A stretch of DNA of 64,000 nt. Origin: Pseudomethylobacillus aquaticus. GTDB taxonomy: Bacteria; Pseudomonadota; Gammaproteobacteria; Burkholderiales; Methylophilaceae. The notes beneath the pieces were generated by a model. That model made no database searches. It saw only the letters and a program-made list of their open reading frames with translations, and had not been told where the DNA came from. The translations under genes were made by a program, and so were the position numbers. The stretch is from assembly GCF_003730115.1 (NCBI RefSeq), contig NZ_RJVP01000005.1, positions 62,001 to 126,000 of the forward strand. Direction: 5' to 3'. This document shows, one piece after another, positions 28,467 to 36,835 of the stretch (position 1 is its first letter; every line of letters starts with the position of its first letter).

Positions 28467-29851
28467 CCGGGAAGCTGGCCGAAAAGAGCCTGCATCGTGT
28501 GCTGCAGCAGTTGCAACCCAGTCAGCCCTGGCAATACCGTATCCATCAGATCGGCGTTTCGGTGGCTGCCTTGATGACGCCGCAGTTGATCGCCAGACGC
28601 TTGCCCAGCACAGGAGATGCCCAGCGCATGATATTGCCCGGCTTGTGTCAGGGCGATCTCAGTCTGCTGGAGCAGAAGTACGGTATTCCCGTCGAGCGTG
28701 GGCCTGTCGATCTGAAAGACCTGCCGCAATACTTTGGCCGTGGTGGCAAGGCACCTGACCTCTCCGGGCAGGATGTGATGATCTTTGCCGAGATCGTCGA
28801 AGCTCCTCAGCTCAATATCGAACAGATACTCGCTCGCGCCCGCCATTATCAACAGCAGGGTGCTGACGTGATCGATCTGGGCTGTCTGCCCGGCGTGCCA
28901 TTCCCGCATCTGGCAGAGGCCATCCAGAGTCTCAAGGCCGCAGGCTACCGGGTCAGCGTCGATTCGCTGGACAGCAGCGATCTGCTGCTGGCAGGCAAGC
29001 ATGGTGCTGATTTTCTGCTGAGTCTGAATGAAAAGACGCTATGGATCGCAGATGAGGTGCCCTCGGTGCCCGTGCTGATCCCGGCGCGTCCACGCAGCCT
29101 GCCATCCTTGTATCGTGCCATCGAGGCCATGCAGAACAAAGGCTTGCCGTTCATCGCAGACCCTATCCTGGACCCGATCCCGTTTGGTTTTGCTGAATCC
29201 ATCGTGCGTTACCACAAGCTACGCAAACGTTACCCGGACATTACCGTGATGATGGGCGTGGGTAACCTCACCGAACTGACCGATGCCGATACCACAGGCA
29301 TCAACGCCATGCTGTTCGGCGTCATCACCGAACTTAAACTCAATGCAGTACTTACTACGGCGGTCAGTGCGCATGCCAGTCAGGCCGTTTCTGAAGCGGA
29401 TCAGGCGCGCCGCATCATGTATGCTGCGCGCGAAGATGGCCGCCTGCCACGTGGCTACAGCGACGCCTTGCTGGCTTTGCATGACCGTCGCCCGTTCCCC
29501 TATACCGCGGAGGAGATCGCCGAGCTGGCGACTGCCATCAAGGACCCCAGCTTCCGCATCCAGGTCAGTGGCGATGGCATCCATATCTACAACCGCGATG
29601 GCGAACATGTGGCGACCGACCCGTTCGAGCTATATCCGTATCTGGGTGTGGCGGATGACGCCTCCCATGCGTTCTACCTTGGTGTGGAACTGGCACGCGC
29701 GCAGATCGCCTGGCAACTCAAAAAGCGCTACAGCCAGGATGAGCCGCTGAGTTGGGGATGCAGTGCGGAAGCGCTGGATGCCGCTGGCAAGGTGGCGCAT
29801 CGGGATGCTTCCTTGCAAGAGCAGCGAGCCCGCAACAAGGAGAAGGGGTGA
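28442..29851 (+). CDS. Dihydropteroate synthase-related protein of tetrahydromethanopterin synthesis
   Basis: A 469-residue protein. A distinct N-terminal domain (MSEQLLFLTGKLAEKSLHRV onward, about 1-130) precedes a TIM barrel resembling dihydropteroate synthase (GADVIDLGCLPGVPFPHLAEAI, then VSVDSLDSSDLLLAGKHGADFLLSLN). Such proteins occur in methanogens and in methylotrophs with methanopterin-dependent C1 metabolism. A role in joining the pterin to the ribofuranosyl-aminobenzene unit is plausible but not visible in the sequence. It is coupled to the genes on both sides by overlap; its stop overlaps the next GTG start. Confidence 0.85.
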   Translation: MSEQLLFLTGKLAEKSLHRVLQQLQPSQPWQYRIHQIGVSVAALMTPQLIARRLPSTGDAQRMILPGLCQGDLSLLEQKYGIPVERGPVDLKDLPQYFGRGGKAPDLSGQDVMIFAEIVEAPQLNIEQILARARHYQQQGADVIDLGCLPGVPFPHLAEAIQSLKAAGYRVSVDSLDSSDLLLAGKHGADFLLSLNEKTLWIADEVPSVPVLIPARPRSLPSLYRAIEAMQNKGLPFIADPILDPIPFGFAESIVRYHKLRKRYPDITVMMGVGNLTELTDADTTGINAMLFGVITELKLNAVLTTAVSAHASQAVSEADQARRIMYAAREDGRLPRGYSDALLALHDRRPFPYTAEEIAELATAIKDPSFRIQVSGDGIHIYNRDGEHVATDPFELYPYLGVADDASHAFYLGVELARAQIAWQLKKRYSQDEPLSWGCSAEALDAAGKVAHRDASLQEQRARNKEKG

Positions 29852-30423
29852 TCTACGAGACCATCATCACCAGTGTGGACGCTGTTGGCAAGCCGCATAT
29901 CGCGCCGTTTGGTGTCCGCGAGCAGGATGGACGTGTGCTGATCTCGCCATTCCGGCCGTCCACTAGCCTGGATAATCTGCTGCGTACCGGCCATGCGGTC
30001 ATGAACCTCACTGATGATGTACGTATCTTTGCCGGTGCGTTGACCGGGCGTCGCGATTGGCCGGTGCGTCCGGCCGAGCAGGTCTCGGGCTATGTATTGC
30101 AAGCGGCATTGGCACATCGCGAACTGGTGCTGGAAGATGTGCAGGAAGATGCGACACGGCCTGTGCTGATATTCCGTGTTGTCCATGCCGCCATGCATGC
30201 GCCGTTCTGTGGGTTTAATCGTGCGCAAGCGGCGGTGATCGAGCTGGCGGTGCTGGTCAGTCGTTTACATTTGTTGCCGCAAGACAAGATCATCAATGAA
30301 CTGGCGTATCTGCAGATTGCGATCGACAAGACCGCTGGCGCTAAGGAGCTGGAGGCCTGGGGCTGGTTGATGGCGGCTGTTAACAGCCATCTGCACCAAA
30401 ATGAACCAGTGGGTACAGCATGA
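29848..30423 (+). CDS. DUF447-family protein, methanopterin-associated flavin-binding-like
   Basis: A 191-residue protein of the archaeal-type DUF447 family (split-barrel FMN-binding-like N-terminal half: ETIITSVDAVGKPHIAPFGV through RVLISPFRPSTSLDNLLRTG). The start is the GTG overlapping the upstream stop, preceded by a strong purine-rich AAGGAGAAGG site; no ATG is suitable. The C-terminal half is helical (RAQAAVIELAVLVSRLHLL). The gene is found with methanopterin cofactor genes in methylotrophs, but no reaction has been established to my knowledge. It overlaps the next gene at ATGA. Confidence 0.8.
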   Translation: MIYETIITSVDAVGKPHIAPFGVREQDGRVLISPFRPSTSLDNLLRTGHAVMNLTDDVRIFAGALTGRRDWPVRPAEQVSGYVLQAALAHRELVLEDVQEDATRPVLIFRVVHAAMHAPFCGFNRAQAAVIELAVLVSRLHLLPQDKIINELAYLQIAIDKTAGAKELEAWGWLMAAVNSHLHQNEPVGTA

Positions 30424-31094
30424 CCAGCTTGTTGTTGAGTGTACGCAATGCCGAGGAAACCTTGCTTGCTTTGCAGACGCAAGTTGGCATCATCGATTTC
30501 AAGGATCCGGCGCTTGGTGCACTTGGTGCCTTGCCTGCCGCACAAGTACAGGCTTTGCTGCGTCTGGTGGCCGGTCGTAAGCTGACCAGTGCCACCATAG
30601 GCGATGTACCGATGACGCCTGATCGGATAGTTCCGTCTGCGCTTGCGATGGCCGGGACCGGGGTGGACATGGTCAAGGTGGGCATCTTTAAGGATGGCAA
30701 GCCTCTTGCTTGTATCCAAGCATTGTCTGGATTGGCACAACAAGGTGTGAGTATGGTTGCTGTGCTGATGGCGGACCAGCAACCAGACTTAAATCAGATC
30801 GTTGCGATCGCGCAGGCTGGATTCAAAGGCGTGATGCTGGATACGGCGGTTAAGAATCGCTCAGGTTTGTTGCAGCACCTGCAAATGGAAGAGATTCAGC
30901 ACTTTGTTGCGCTTGGCAGGCAGTATGATCTGATGATCGGCCTGGCAGGAGAGTTAAGGCATCAGCAGGTGCTGGAACTCTTGCCGTTAGCCCCTGATTA
31001 TATTGGAGTGCGCGGTGCGGCCAGCCGCGGCCAGGACCGTATCTCAAGCCTGGATGTGGAGCGTATTGAGGGTTTGCTGGCGCTGTTGCAGTAA
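30420..31094 (+). CDS. MfnB-like (5-formylfuran-3-yl)methyl phosphate synthase (DUF556)
   Basis: A 224-residue TIM-barrel protein of the DUF556/MfnB family. In methanogens MfnB makes the furan precursor of methanofuran from two glyceraldehyde-3-phosphates, and methylotrophs need a methylofuran analogue for the formyltransferase/hydrolase complex. Typical segments are LLLSVRNAEETLLAL, the IIDFKDPALGALGAL active-site region (Lys in FKDP) and MVKVGIFKDGK. It ends the four-gene cofactor block after purA. The assignment rests on these motifs and on its neighbours. Confidence 0.85.
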   Translation: MTSLLLSVRNAEETLLALQTQVGIIDFKDPALGALGALPAAQVQALLRLVAGRKLTSATIGDVPMTPDRIVPSALAMAGTGVDMVKVGIFKDGKPLACIQALSGLAQQGVSMVAVLMADQQPDLNQIVAIAQAGFKGVMLDTAVKNRSGLLQHLQMEEIQHFVALGRQYDLMIGLAGELRHQQVLELLPLAPDYIGVRGAASRGQDRISSLDVERIEGLLALLQ

Positions 31095-31147
31095 AGCAAC
31101 ATTCGGTCCCGAATCCAGTAACGGCGCTGTATAAGCCGGAACTGAGG

Positions 31148-31176
31148 TTGCAACTGTCATCTTGATTGCGTATATT
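31148..31176 (+). promoter_or_regulatory. Promoter of the OmpA-family gene
   Basis: A -35 TTGCAA (31148-31153), 17-nt spacer, and -10 TATATT (31171-31176) sit about 65 nt before the ATG, which itself has an AAGGAG site at 31226-31231. Confidence 0.65.
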
Positions 31177-31241
31177 CAAGGCTGAAAGTACAGAAGCAAT
31201 CGCTGTAGAAATTATTAATGACTCAAAGGAGTATTAAAAAC

Positions 31242-32318
31242 ATGAAAAACAGACTGATTCAAGTCGCGCTTGCCAGTGCTTTGGCAATCTCCGCTTCCGC
31301 AGCTGTTGCTGAAGATGCCTACCAAGGCTCCTGGTACCTGCTGCCAGGTATCGGCGTTATGAACACTGACAAGGATTTGCTGGCACAAGACGGCAAGCCA
31401 TCCGGTTTCCTGCGTATTGCCAAGGAAATCAGCCCGCACTGGGACATTCAGGTAGGTGGTAGCTACGCTGAAGCTGACGAGAGCAGCCAAGTCATCGCCG
31501 GTGGTGATTACAAGCAGACCCTGTTCGGTGTCGACGCACTGTATATGTTCAGCCGCGAAAAATTCCGTCCGTTCCTGCTGGCTGGTGTGGGCCTGGCCCG
31601 CAACAAGGTTGATTACACCGGTACTCCAATCGGTAATGTTAATGACAGCAAGACTTCTGCAGCTGGCAGCCTGGGTCTGGGTTTCCAGTACCTGTTCACC
31701 GAGAAGCTGGGTATGCAAGCTGAGTACCGTCATGTACGCAGCCGTGCTGAAGCGAATGGCGATACCGAAACCATCGGTAACGATTACTTCAATCTGGGCG
31801 TAATCTTCAAGTTCGGCGCACCTCCACCTGCCCCAGCACCTGAGCCTATCCCGGTTGCAGCTGCTCCGGAACCAACTCCAGAGCCAGAACCCGTCATGGC
31901 GCCAGAGCCAGAACCAGTTGGCCCTGCTGAGCCAGCGTTCGAAAAAGTGACCTTGGCATCTGAAGTGCTGTTCGCTTTCGACAAGGCTGTGCTGAAGCCA
32001 GAAGGCAAAGCCATTCTGGATAATGATGTCGTCGGCAAGATGAAGGCACATCCTGAAGTTGAGCTGCTGCTGATCACTGGTCACACTGACCGTATCGGCG
32101 ATGCAAACTACAACCAGAAGCTGTCCGAGCGTCGCGCTGCTAGCGTGAAGAGCTACCTGGTCAGCCAAGGTGTAGAGGCAAGCCGCCTGCATGCAGTTGG
32201 CAAGGGTGAGTCCGAGCCTGTCGCTGATTGCGTGGGTGTACGTGGCAAGAAAGCCATCGAATGCCTGCAACCTAACCGCCGTGTCGTCGTTGAAATCGAA
32301 GTTCAACGTCAGAACTAA
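31242..32318 (+). CDS. OmpA-family outer-membrane protein
   Basis: A 358-residue secreted protein. Signal peptide residues 1-22 end in AAVAED; residues to about 190 form an eight-stranded barrel (GSWYLLPGIGVMNTDKD onward). A Pro/Glu/Ala linker (APAPEPIPVAAAPEPTPEPE) leads to a C-terminal OmpA peptidoglycan-binding domain with ITGHTDRIGDANYNQKLSERRA. The linker is followed by an extra Cys pair (ADCVGVRGKKAIECLQPNRRV), as in OmpA. It anchors the outer membrane to peptidoglycan. Codon use looks that of a highly expressed gene, and it has its own promoter and terminator. Confidence 0.93.
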   Translation: MKNRLIQVALASALAISASAAVAEDAYQGSWYLLPGIGVMNTDKDLLAQDGKPSGFLRIAKEISPHWDIQVGGSYAEADESSQVIAGGDYKQTLFGVDALYMFSREKFRPFLLAGVGLARNKVDYTGTPIGNVNDSKTSAAGSLGLGFQYLFTEKLGMQAEYRHVRSRAEANGDTETIGNDYFNLGVIFKFGAPPPAPAPEPIPVAAAPEPTPEPEPVMAPEPEPVGPAEPAFEKVTLASEVLFAFDKAVLKPEGKAILDNDVVGKMKAHPEVELLLITGHTDRIGDANYNQKLSERRAASVKSYLVSQGVEASRLHAVGKGESEPVADCVGVRGKKAIECLQPNRRVVVEIEVQRQN

Positions 32319-32330
32319 GCACTGGCTAAT

Positions 32331-32359
32331 AAAAAAGCCCCGCCATGCGGGGCTTTTTT
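32331..32359. terminator. Rho-independent terminator after the OmpA-family gene
   Basis: The stem GCCCCGC-CAT-GCGGGGC is flanked by A6 and T6, so it can act in both directions. It lies 12 nt after the stop. Confidence 0.92.
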
Positions 32360-32367
32360 ATGTCTGA

Positions 32368-33714
32368 ATGATGATGAATAAACCCTGTGACCTGATAATC
32401 GAGGTACGCTGGCTTGTGCCAGTCGAGCCAAAAAACGTCGTGCTGGAACACCATAGCGTGGTGGTACAGGCGGGACGCATCATTGATCTGCTGCCCACTG
32501 CACTGGCACGCCAGCAATATCAGCCCTTGCAACGCACTGTGCTGGACGACAGTGTATTGATCCCCGGCCTGATCAATCTGCATACCCATGCCGCCATGAC
32601 GCTGATGCGTGGCCTGGCCGATGACTTGCCTTTGATGCCTTGGTTGCAACAACATATCTGGCCTGCCGAGCAGCGCTGGGTAAGTCATGAATTCGTACGC
32701 GATGGTACCTTGCTGGCATGTGCGGAGATGCTGCGCGCCGGCGTCACCTGCTTCAATGATATGTATTTCCATCCTGCTGCCGCAGAACAAGCGGTGGCTC
32801 AGGCTGGCATGCGTGCCAACCTGGGGCTGGTGGTGATGGATTTCCCCACATCGTATGCGGTGGATGCCGAGGATTATCTACATCAGGGTCTTGCTGCCCG
32901 TGATGGCTGGCGCGGTAATCCGCTGGTCACAGCCAGTCTGGCGCCGCACGCGCCTTATACACTCAGTGACGCCAGCTTTGAGCATGTGGTGATGTATGCC
33001 GAGCAACTGGGCTTGGGTATCCATACCCATCTGCATGAAACGCAAGACGAGATCACCCAAAGCCTGCAGCTACACGGGCGACGTCCCATGCAGCGTATGG
33101 TGGATCTGGGCGTGTTGAGTCCAGGCCTGATCGCTGCACACTGCGTGCACATGACGCAGGACGATATGGATCTGCTGCGGGCTCATGGTGGCCACATTGC
33201 GCACTGTCCGGCGTCCAATCTCAAGCTGGCGAGCGGGATGTCACCTGTGGCGGCCATGCAGGCCGCCGGACTGAATATCGGCATCGGCACGGATGGCGCT
33301 GCCAGTAACAACCGCCTGGATATGCTCGCCGAGATGCGCCTGGCGGCGCTGTTGGCAAAAGGAGTCGCAGGTGATGCGACCGCCGTCCCTGCCTGCCAAG
33401 CACTCAGCATGGCCACCATCAACGCCGCACGCGCATTGGGACTCGACGATAGGATAGGTTCCATCGAAGTGGGCAAGTTTGCCGACCTTACCGCCTTACG
33501 CATGGGCGATATAGAAACTTTGCCTTGTTACGATGTTCTATCGCATGTTGTGTACGTGCTGGGACGCGAGCATGTCAGTCACGTCTGGGTATCCGGCGAT
33601 CTGCGCTATCAAAAATTACCGCAACAAGACGGCTTGTATGCCAATATCGAAGCGATGGAACTCAGGGAAATCAGTAGCAAATGGTACAAAAAACTCAAAC
33701 AATCCCAGAACTGA
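32368..33714 (+). CDS. mtaD: Amidohydrolase, probable 5'-methylthioadenosine/S-adenosylhomocysteine deaminase
   Basis: A 448-residue metallo-amidohydrolase of the TRZ/ATZ group. The HxH metal motif is in [17 protein letters not shown], later ligands in [11 protein letters not shown] and AAHCVHMT, and the metal Asp in [11 protein letters not shown]. In this ubiG-linked position the family deaminates SAH and MTA, which would remove the SAH produced by UbiG and other methyltransferases. Three consecutive ATGs (32368, 32371, 32374) can start it. It overlaps ubiG by 34 nt. Confidence 0.87.
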   Translation: MMMNKPCDLIIEVRWLVPVEPKNVVLEHHSVVVQAGRIIDLLPTALARQQYQPLQRTVLDDSVLIPGLINLHTHAAMTLMRGLADDLPLMPWLQQHIWPAEQRWVSHEFVRDGTLLACAEMLRAGVTCFNDMYFHPAAAEQAVAQAGMRANLGLVVMDFPTSYAVDAEDYLHQGLAARDGWRGNPLVTASLAPHAPYTLSDASFEHVVMYAEQLGLGIHTHLHETQDEITQSLQLHGRRPMQRMVDLGVLSPGLIAAHCVHMTQDDMDLLRAHGGHIAHCPASNLKLASGMSPVAAMQAAGLNIGIGTDGAASNNRLDMLAEMRLAALLAKGVAGDATAVPACQALSMATINAARALGLDDRIGSIEVGKFADLTALRMGDIETLPCYDVLSHVVYVLGREHVSHVWVSGDLRYQKLPQQDGLYANIEAMELREISSKWYKKLKQSQN

Positions 33715-34400
33715 ACGCTGATCCGGCCGAACTGGAAAAATTCTCGGCCTTGGCACACCGCTGGTGGGACAAAAACAGTGAATTCAAGCCACTGCACGAG
33801 ATCAATCCGCTGCGCCTCGATTACATAGACCAGCATGCTGGCCTGGCAGGCAAACGCGTGCTGGATGTAGGCTGTGGTGGTGGCATTTTGTCTGAATCCA
33901 TGAGCTTGCGCGGAGCCGATGTGACGGGCATCGATCTGGGTGAAAAAGCCCTCAAGGTCGCTCAGTTGCATAAACTGGAATCTGGCGTGCAGGTGGAGTA
34001 CCGCCTGATCTCTGTCGAACAGTTGGCAGAAGAGTTGCCGGGGCAATTCGATGTGGTCACCTGCATGGAGATGCTGGAGCACGTGCCTGATCCGGCTGCC
34101 ATCATCGCGGCTTGTGCCAAGCTGGTCAAACCAGGTGGCCATGTGTTCTTCTCCACCATCAACCGCAATCCCAAAGCCTACCTTTATGCGGTGCTAGGCG
34201 CGGAATACGTCCTGAATTTGCTGCCACGCGGCACGCATGATTACGCCAAGTTTATCAAGCCTTCCGAGTTGTCTGCCTGGGCACGTCAGGGTGGCCTGAC
34301 CACACGTGCGCTGACTGGCATGCGTTATAACGTGTTGAGCAAGCGCTACTGGCTGGACCAGGATGTCAGCGTCAACTACATCGTTCACACGACCCGTTGA
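33681..34400 (+). CDS. ubiG: UbiG, ubiquinone biosynthesis O-methyltransferase
   Basis: A 239-residue SAM-dependent methyltransferase acting twice in ubiquinone synthesis. Visible are the N-terminal [29 protein letters not shown] block, SAM motif [14 protein letters not shown] and the motif [12 protein letters not shown]. Length and N-terminus fit UbiG. The ATG is inside the end of mtaD, and the stop overlaps the gph start at TGATG, a conserved mtaD-ubiG-gph arrangement. Confidence 0.96.
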   Translation: MVQKTQTIPELNADPAELEKFSALAHRWWDKNSEFKPLHEINPLRLDYIDQHAGLAGKRVLDVGCGGGILSESMSLRGADVTGIDLGEKALKVAQLHKLESGVQVEYRLISVEQLAEELPGQFDVVTCMEMLEHVPDPAAIIAACAKLVKPGGHVFFSTINRNPKAYLYAVLGAEYVLNLLPRGTHDYAKFIKPSELSAWARQGGLTTRALTGMRYNVLSKRYWLDQDVSVNYIVHTTR

Positions 34401-35095
34401 TGCGCATCAAGCCTATGGGTGGCGGTACGGTAAAACTGGTGTTGTTTGATCTCGACGGTACCTTGGTCGATACAGCGCCTGACCTCGGGCTGGCGCTCAA
34501 TATACAGCGTCAGCGGCATGCGCTGCCTGCACTGGAGATGGCCGCCATACGGCCCTTTGCCTCGCATGGTTCGCGTGGCTTGCTGGGGGTTGGCTTCGGC
34601 TTGCAGCCTGGCGATGAGCGTTTTGAAGCGATGCGTGAAGAATACCTCGCCTTGTATGACCAGGTGTTCGCCGAGAGCTCAAGCTTGTTCGAAGGTATGG
34701 ATCAGGTGTTGACGGCCTTGCAGCAGCGCGGTCTTCCCTGGGGTGTGGTGACCAACAAGCCACGCCGTTTTGCGGCACCGCTCATGCAGGCGCTGCAACT
34801 TGATCATCGCGCGGCCTGCCTGGTATGTGCCGATGATGCCGTGCGTGCCAAACCTGATCCGGAGACGCTTTATATGGCGTGTCGCCAGGTGGGTGTCGCC
34901 GCCAGCGACGCCATCTATGTCGGTGATGCCGAGCGTGATATCCAGGCCGGGAAAGCGGCCGGGATGCGTACCGTGCTGGCTGCTTATGGCTATATCGCTA
35001 GCACTGACAGCCCGGAGGCGTGGGCCGCAGACACACAGATCGAAACGCCATTAGACTTGCTATCGCTGCTTCCGGCATCTGCCTCTACTGCTTGA
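34400..35095 (+). CDS. gph: Phosphoglycolate phosphatase (HAD family)
   Basis: A 231-residue HAD-superfamily phosphatase. Motif I is LFDLDGTLVDTAPD with the nucleophile Asp, motif II includes GVVTNKP, and motif III/IV is AKPDPETLYM with YVGDAERDI. Gph removes 2-phosphoglycolate, a product of DNA repair and oxygenase reactions. In the ubiG-linked position some members instead (MupP-like) dephosphorylate MurNAc-6-phosphate in cell-wall recycling, which the sequence alone cannot exclude. An in-frame TTG three bases upstream is not needed. Confidence 0.88.
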   Translation: MRIKPMGGGTVKLVLFDLDGTLVDTAPDLGLALNIQRQRHALPALEMAAIRPFASHGSRGLLGVGFGLQPGDERFEAMREEYLALYDQVFAESSSLFEGMDQVLTALQQRGLPWGVVTNKPRRFAAPLMQALQLDHRAACLVCADDAVRAKPDPETLYMACRQVGVAASDAIYVGDAERDIQAGKAAGMRTVLAAYGYIASTDSPEAWAADTQIETPLDLLSLLPASASTA

Positions 35096-35103
35096 TCTGT
35101 ATG

Positions 35104-35133
35104 TAAAAACGGCCAGTGTATGCACACTGGCCG
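35104..35133 (-). terminator. Rho-independent terminator for the CigR-like gene
   Basis: The stem CGGCCAGTGT / ACACTGGCCG (35110-35133) is followed on the minus strand by TTTTT. On the plus strand the hairpin lacks a T-run but may also slow transcription after gph. Confidence 0.8.
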
Positions 35134-35200
35134 CTTGAAATGGCTTGTTCAGAACGGCAGGCTGAAACCAGTTCAGTCAGCCGCTCACGGCGTTCCCTGT

Positions 35201-35791
35201 CTACAGGCTGCTCAAGTCCTGGATCGCATCGATGACCATGCCAGTCCCGATTGCGATCAGCAGGATATCAGCGGCAACCCGCACATATTTGTAGCCGACC
35301 GGTGGTGCACCCAGGTCGATGATCACCCTTGGCGGCAGATCGTAGTACACCAGATCACGCGGTAACGCGTGGCCCACACGCCATTTCTTGGCTTGGCCTG
35401 GTGGCATGCAGCCGTTGCGTTTCTTGGCCAGGCCAGGCGGGCAATGACCGCCGCGATAGCTGCTGCTGTAATAGTCCCGTATCACGGAGCGCTGGCTGTC
35501 GCCAAAGTAGGCATTCACCCTCACATCCACATTGCCGCCATCCTTGTGGTCACCTCCACCTTGACGTCCGCCCGCCGGTTGACGCCCGTCATCGCGGCCA
35601 TACTGCTTATCTTGCTGGCTTTGCTTGTTATCTTGCTGGCTTTGCTTGCCACCCTTGTTGGGGTTGCCGGCATGGTCCGGTTTTTCTGCCCAGGCATGCG
35701 CCGTGAACAGGCTGACAGCCAACAGGCTGCTGATCAGGGAATAACGCATCCGGTACTTGCTGTTCTGGTATTGAGTATCGTTGGTTTGCAT
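35201..35791 (-). CDS. CigR/RcnB-like periplasmic protein
   Basis: A 196-residue exported protein. The start at 35791 follows a GGAGAG site. A signal peptide of about 30 residues ends near AHAWA. A low-complexity linker rich in Gln, Lys, Asp and Gly follows (with a duplicated KQSQQD heptapeptide), then a conserved C-terminal domain with CPPGLAKK..GCMPPGQAKKW and LPRDLVYYDLPPRV and a final hydrophobic segment (VAADILLIAIGTGMVID). This C-terminal form matches CigR of Salmonella and RcnB-like proteins. Role unknown; envelope location is clear. Transcribed away from recR. Confidence 0.78.
   Translation of the reverse strand: MQTNDTQYQNSKYRMRYSLISSLLAVSLFTAHAWAEKPDHAGNPNKGGKQSQQDNKQSQQDKQYGRDDGRQPAGGRQGGGDHKDGGNVDVRVNAYFGDSQRSVIRDYYSSSYRGGHCPPGLAKKRNGCMPPGQAKKWRVGHALPRDLVYYDLPPRVIIDLGAPPVGYKYVRVAADILLIAIGTGMVIDAIQDLSSL
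35607..35648. repeat. 21-bp perfect direct duplication in the CigR-like gene
   Basis: The 21-nt unit beginning TTATCTTGCTGG occurs at 35607-35627 and again, identical, at 35628-35648. It encodes the doubled NKQSQQD/DKQSQQD segment. Confidence 0.9.
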
Positions 35792-35884
35792 GGTGCTCTC
35801 CTCTGCTTGTCGAGACTTGTAAGTGTTGTCATCGTCCATCTTTCAACGTGCCAATCGCGGAAAAGTTACAACAGCAAGCCTGTG

Positions 35885-36484
35885 TCAGCCCACATTACGG
35901 CGTTCCATCATGGCTTGTGCCAGCGTGCCACTGTCGACATGCTCGATCTCCCCACCCATGGGCAGGCCACGGGCGATGCGGCTGACGCGCAGACCCCGTG
36001 CGCGTAACAAGCCACTGACGTAGTGGGCGGTGGCTTCGCCTTCTACCGTGTAGTTGGTCGCTAGGATCACTTCTTCCACCAGGCCATCCTGCGCGCGCTT
36101 GATCAGCTTGTCGAGATGGATATCACGCGGCCCGATACCATCCAGTGGCGACAGTCGCCCCATCAGCACAAAATAGCGCCCCTTGAAGGCTTGTGTCTGT
36201 TCCAGCAACATGAAATCCGTGGGCATCTCCACTACGCACAACTGCGTCTGGTCGCGTTGTGGCGAGGCGCACATCGGGCATACCGGTTGTTCGCTGAAGT
36301 TATTGCACAGGCTGCAATGACTGACCACTTGCAAGGCGTTGTCCAGCGCTTGCGCCAGTCTGGCACTGCCCGGCCTGTCGTGTTGCAGCAGATGATAGGC
36401 CATGCGTAGCGCTGATTTTGGCCCCACACCGGGCAGGCAGCGCAATGCGTCGACCAGTTGTTCCAGTGCAGGCGGGTTACGCAT
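35885..36484 (-). CDS. recR: RecR, recombination mediator
   Basis: A 199-residue recombination-repair protein that with RecO loads RecA at gaps. It has the N-terminal HhH segment ([17 protein letters not shown]), a four-Cys zinc finger ([16 protein letters not shown]), and the Toprim domain with [14 protein letters not shown] and the [14 protein letters not shown] walker-like region. It is nine nt downstream of ybaB, the conserved dnaX-ybaB-recR order. Confidence 0.97.
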   Translation of the reverse strand: MRNPPALEQLVDALRCLPGVGPKSALRMAYHLLQHDRPGSARLAQALDNALQVVSHCSLCNNFSEQPVCPMCASPQRDQTQLCVVEMPTDFMLLEQTQAFKGRYFVLMGRLSPLDGIGPRDIHLDKLIKRAQDGLVEEVILATNYTVEGEATAHYVSGLLRARGLRVSRIARGLPMGGEIEHVDSGTLAQAMMERRNVG

Positions 36485-36493
36485 GTGGCGACA

Positions 36494-36802
36494 TCAGAAT
36501 GGCAACTTCATGCCGGCTGGCATCAGGCCGCTCATGCGCTGCTGCGTAGTGGCTTCGGCCTTGCGAGCCGCGTCGTTCAGTGCGGTCACGATCAAGTCTT
36601 CCAGCATCTCGCGGTCATCCATGACGCTGTCGTCTATGCTGACACGCTTGACCTGGTGTTTGCAGCTCATGCTGACCTTCACCATGCCATTGGCGGCCTG
36701 GCCTTCCACGTCGATATTGGCCAGTTCGGCCTCGGCGCGTTTGATATTTTCCTGCATTTGCTGGGCCTGTTTCATCAGGTTGCCCATGCCACCTTTCATC
36801 AT
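36494..36802 (-). CDS. ybaB: YbaB/EbfC nucleoid-associated protein
   Basis: A 102-residue DNA-binding dimer that coats DNA. The N-terminus [27 protein letters not shown] is the long first helix and the core contains [20 protein letters not shown]. Its C-terminus ends in GMKLPF as in most family members. Start is 36802 or the next ATG at 36799. It lies between dnaX and recR. Confidence 0.95.
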   Translation of the reverse strand: MMKGGMGNLMKQAQQMQENIKRAEAELANIDVEGQAANGMVKVSMSCKHQVKRVSIDDSVMDDREMLEDLIVTALNDAARKAEATTQQRMSGLMPAGMKLPF

Positions 36803-36835
36803 ACGATGCTCCTTGAACGTCTTTGTTGAACTTGA

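Noticed and set aside
31215-32306. 363-codon minus-strand frame opposite the OmpA-family gene
   Set aside because: Shadow of a strongly supported gene with promoter, signal peptide and terminator on the plus strand.
35369-36007. 212-codon plus-strand frame opposite the CigR-like gene and recR
   Set aside because: Hydrophobic-looking translation arises from the complement of a low-complexity repeat and of recR; no start signals.
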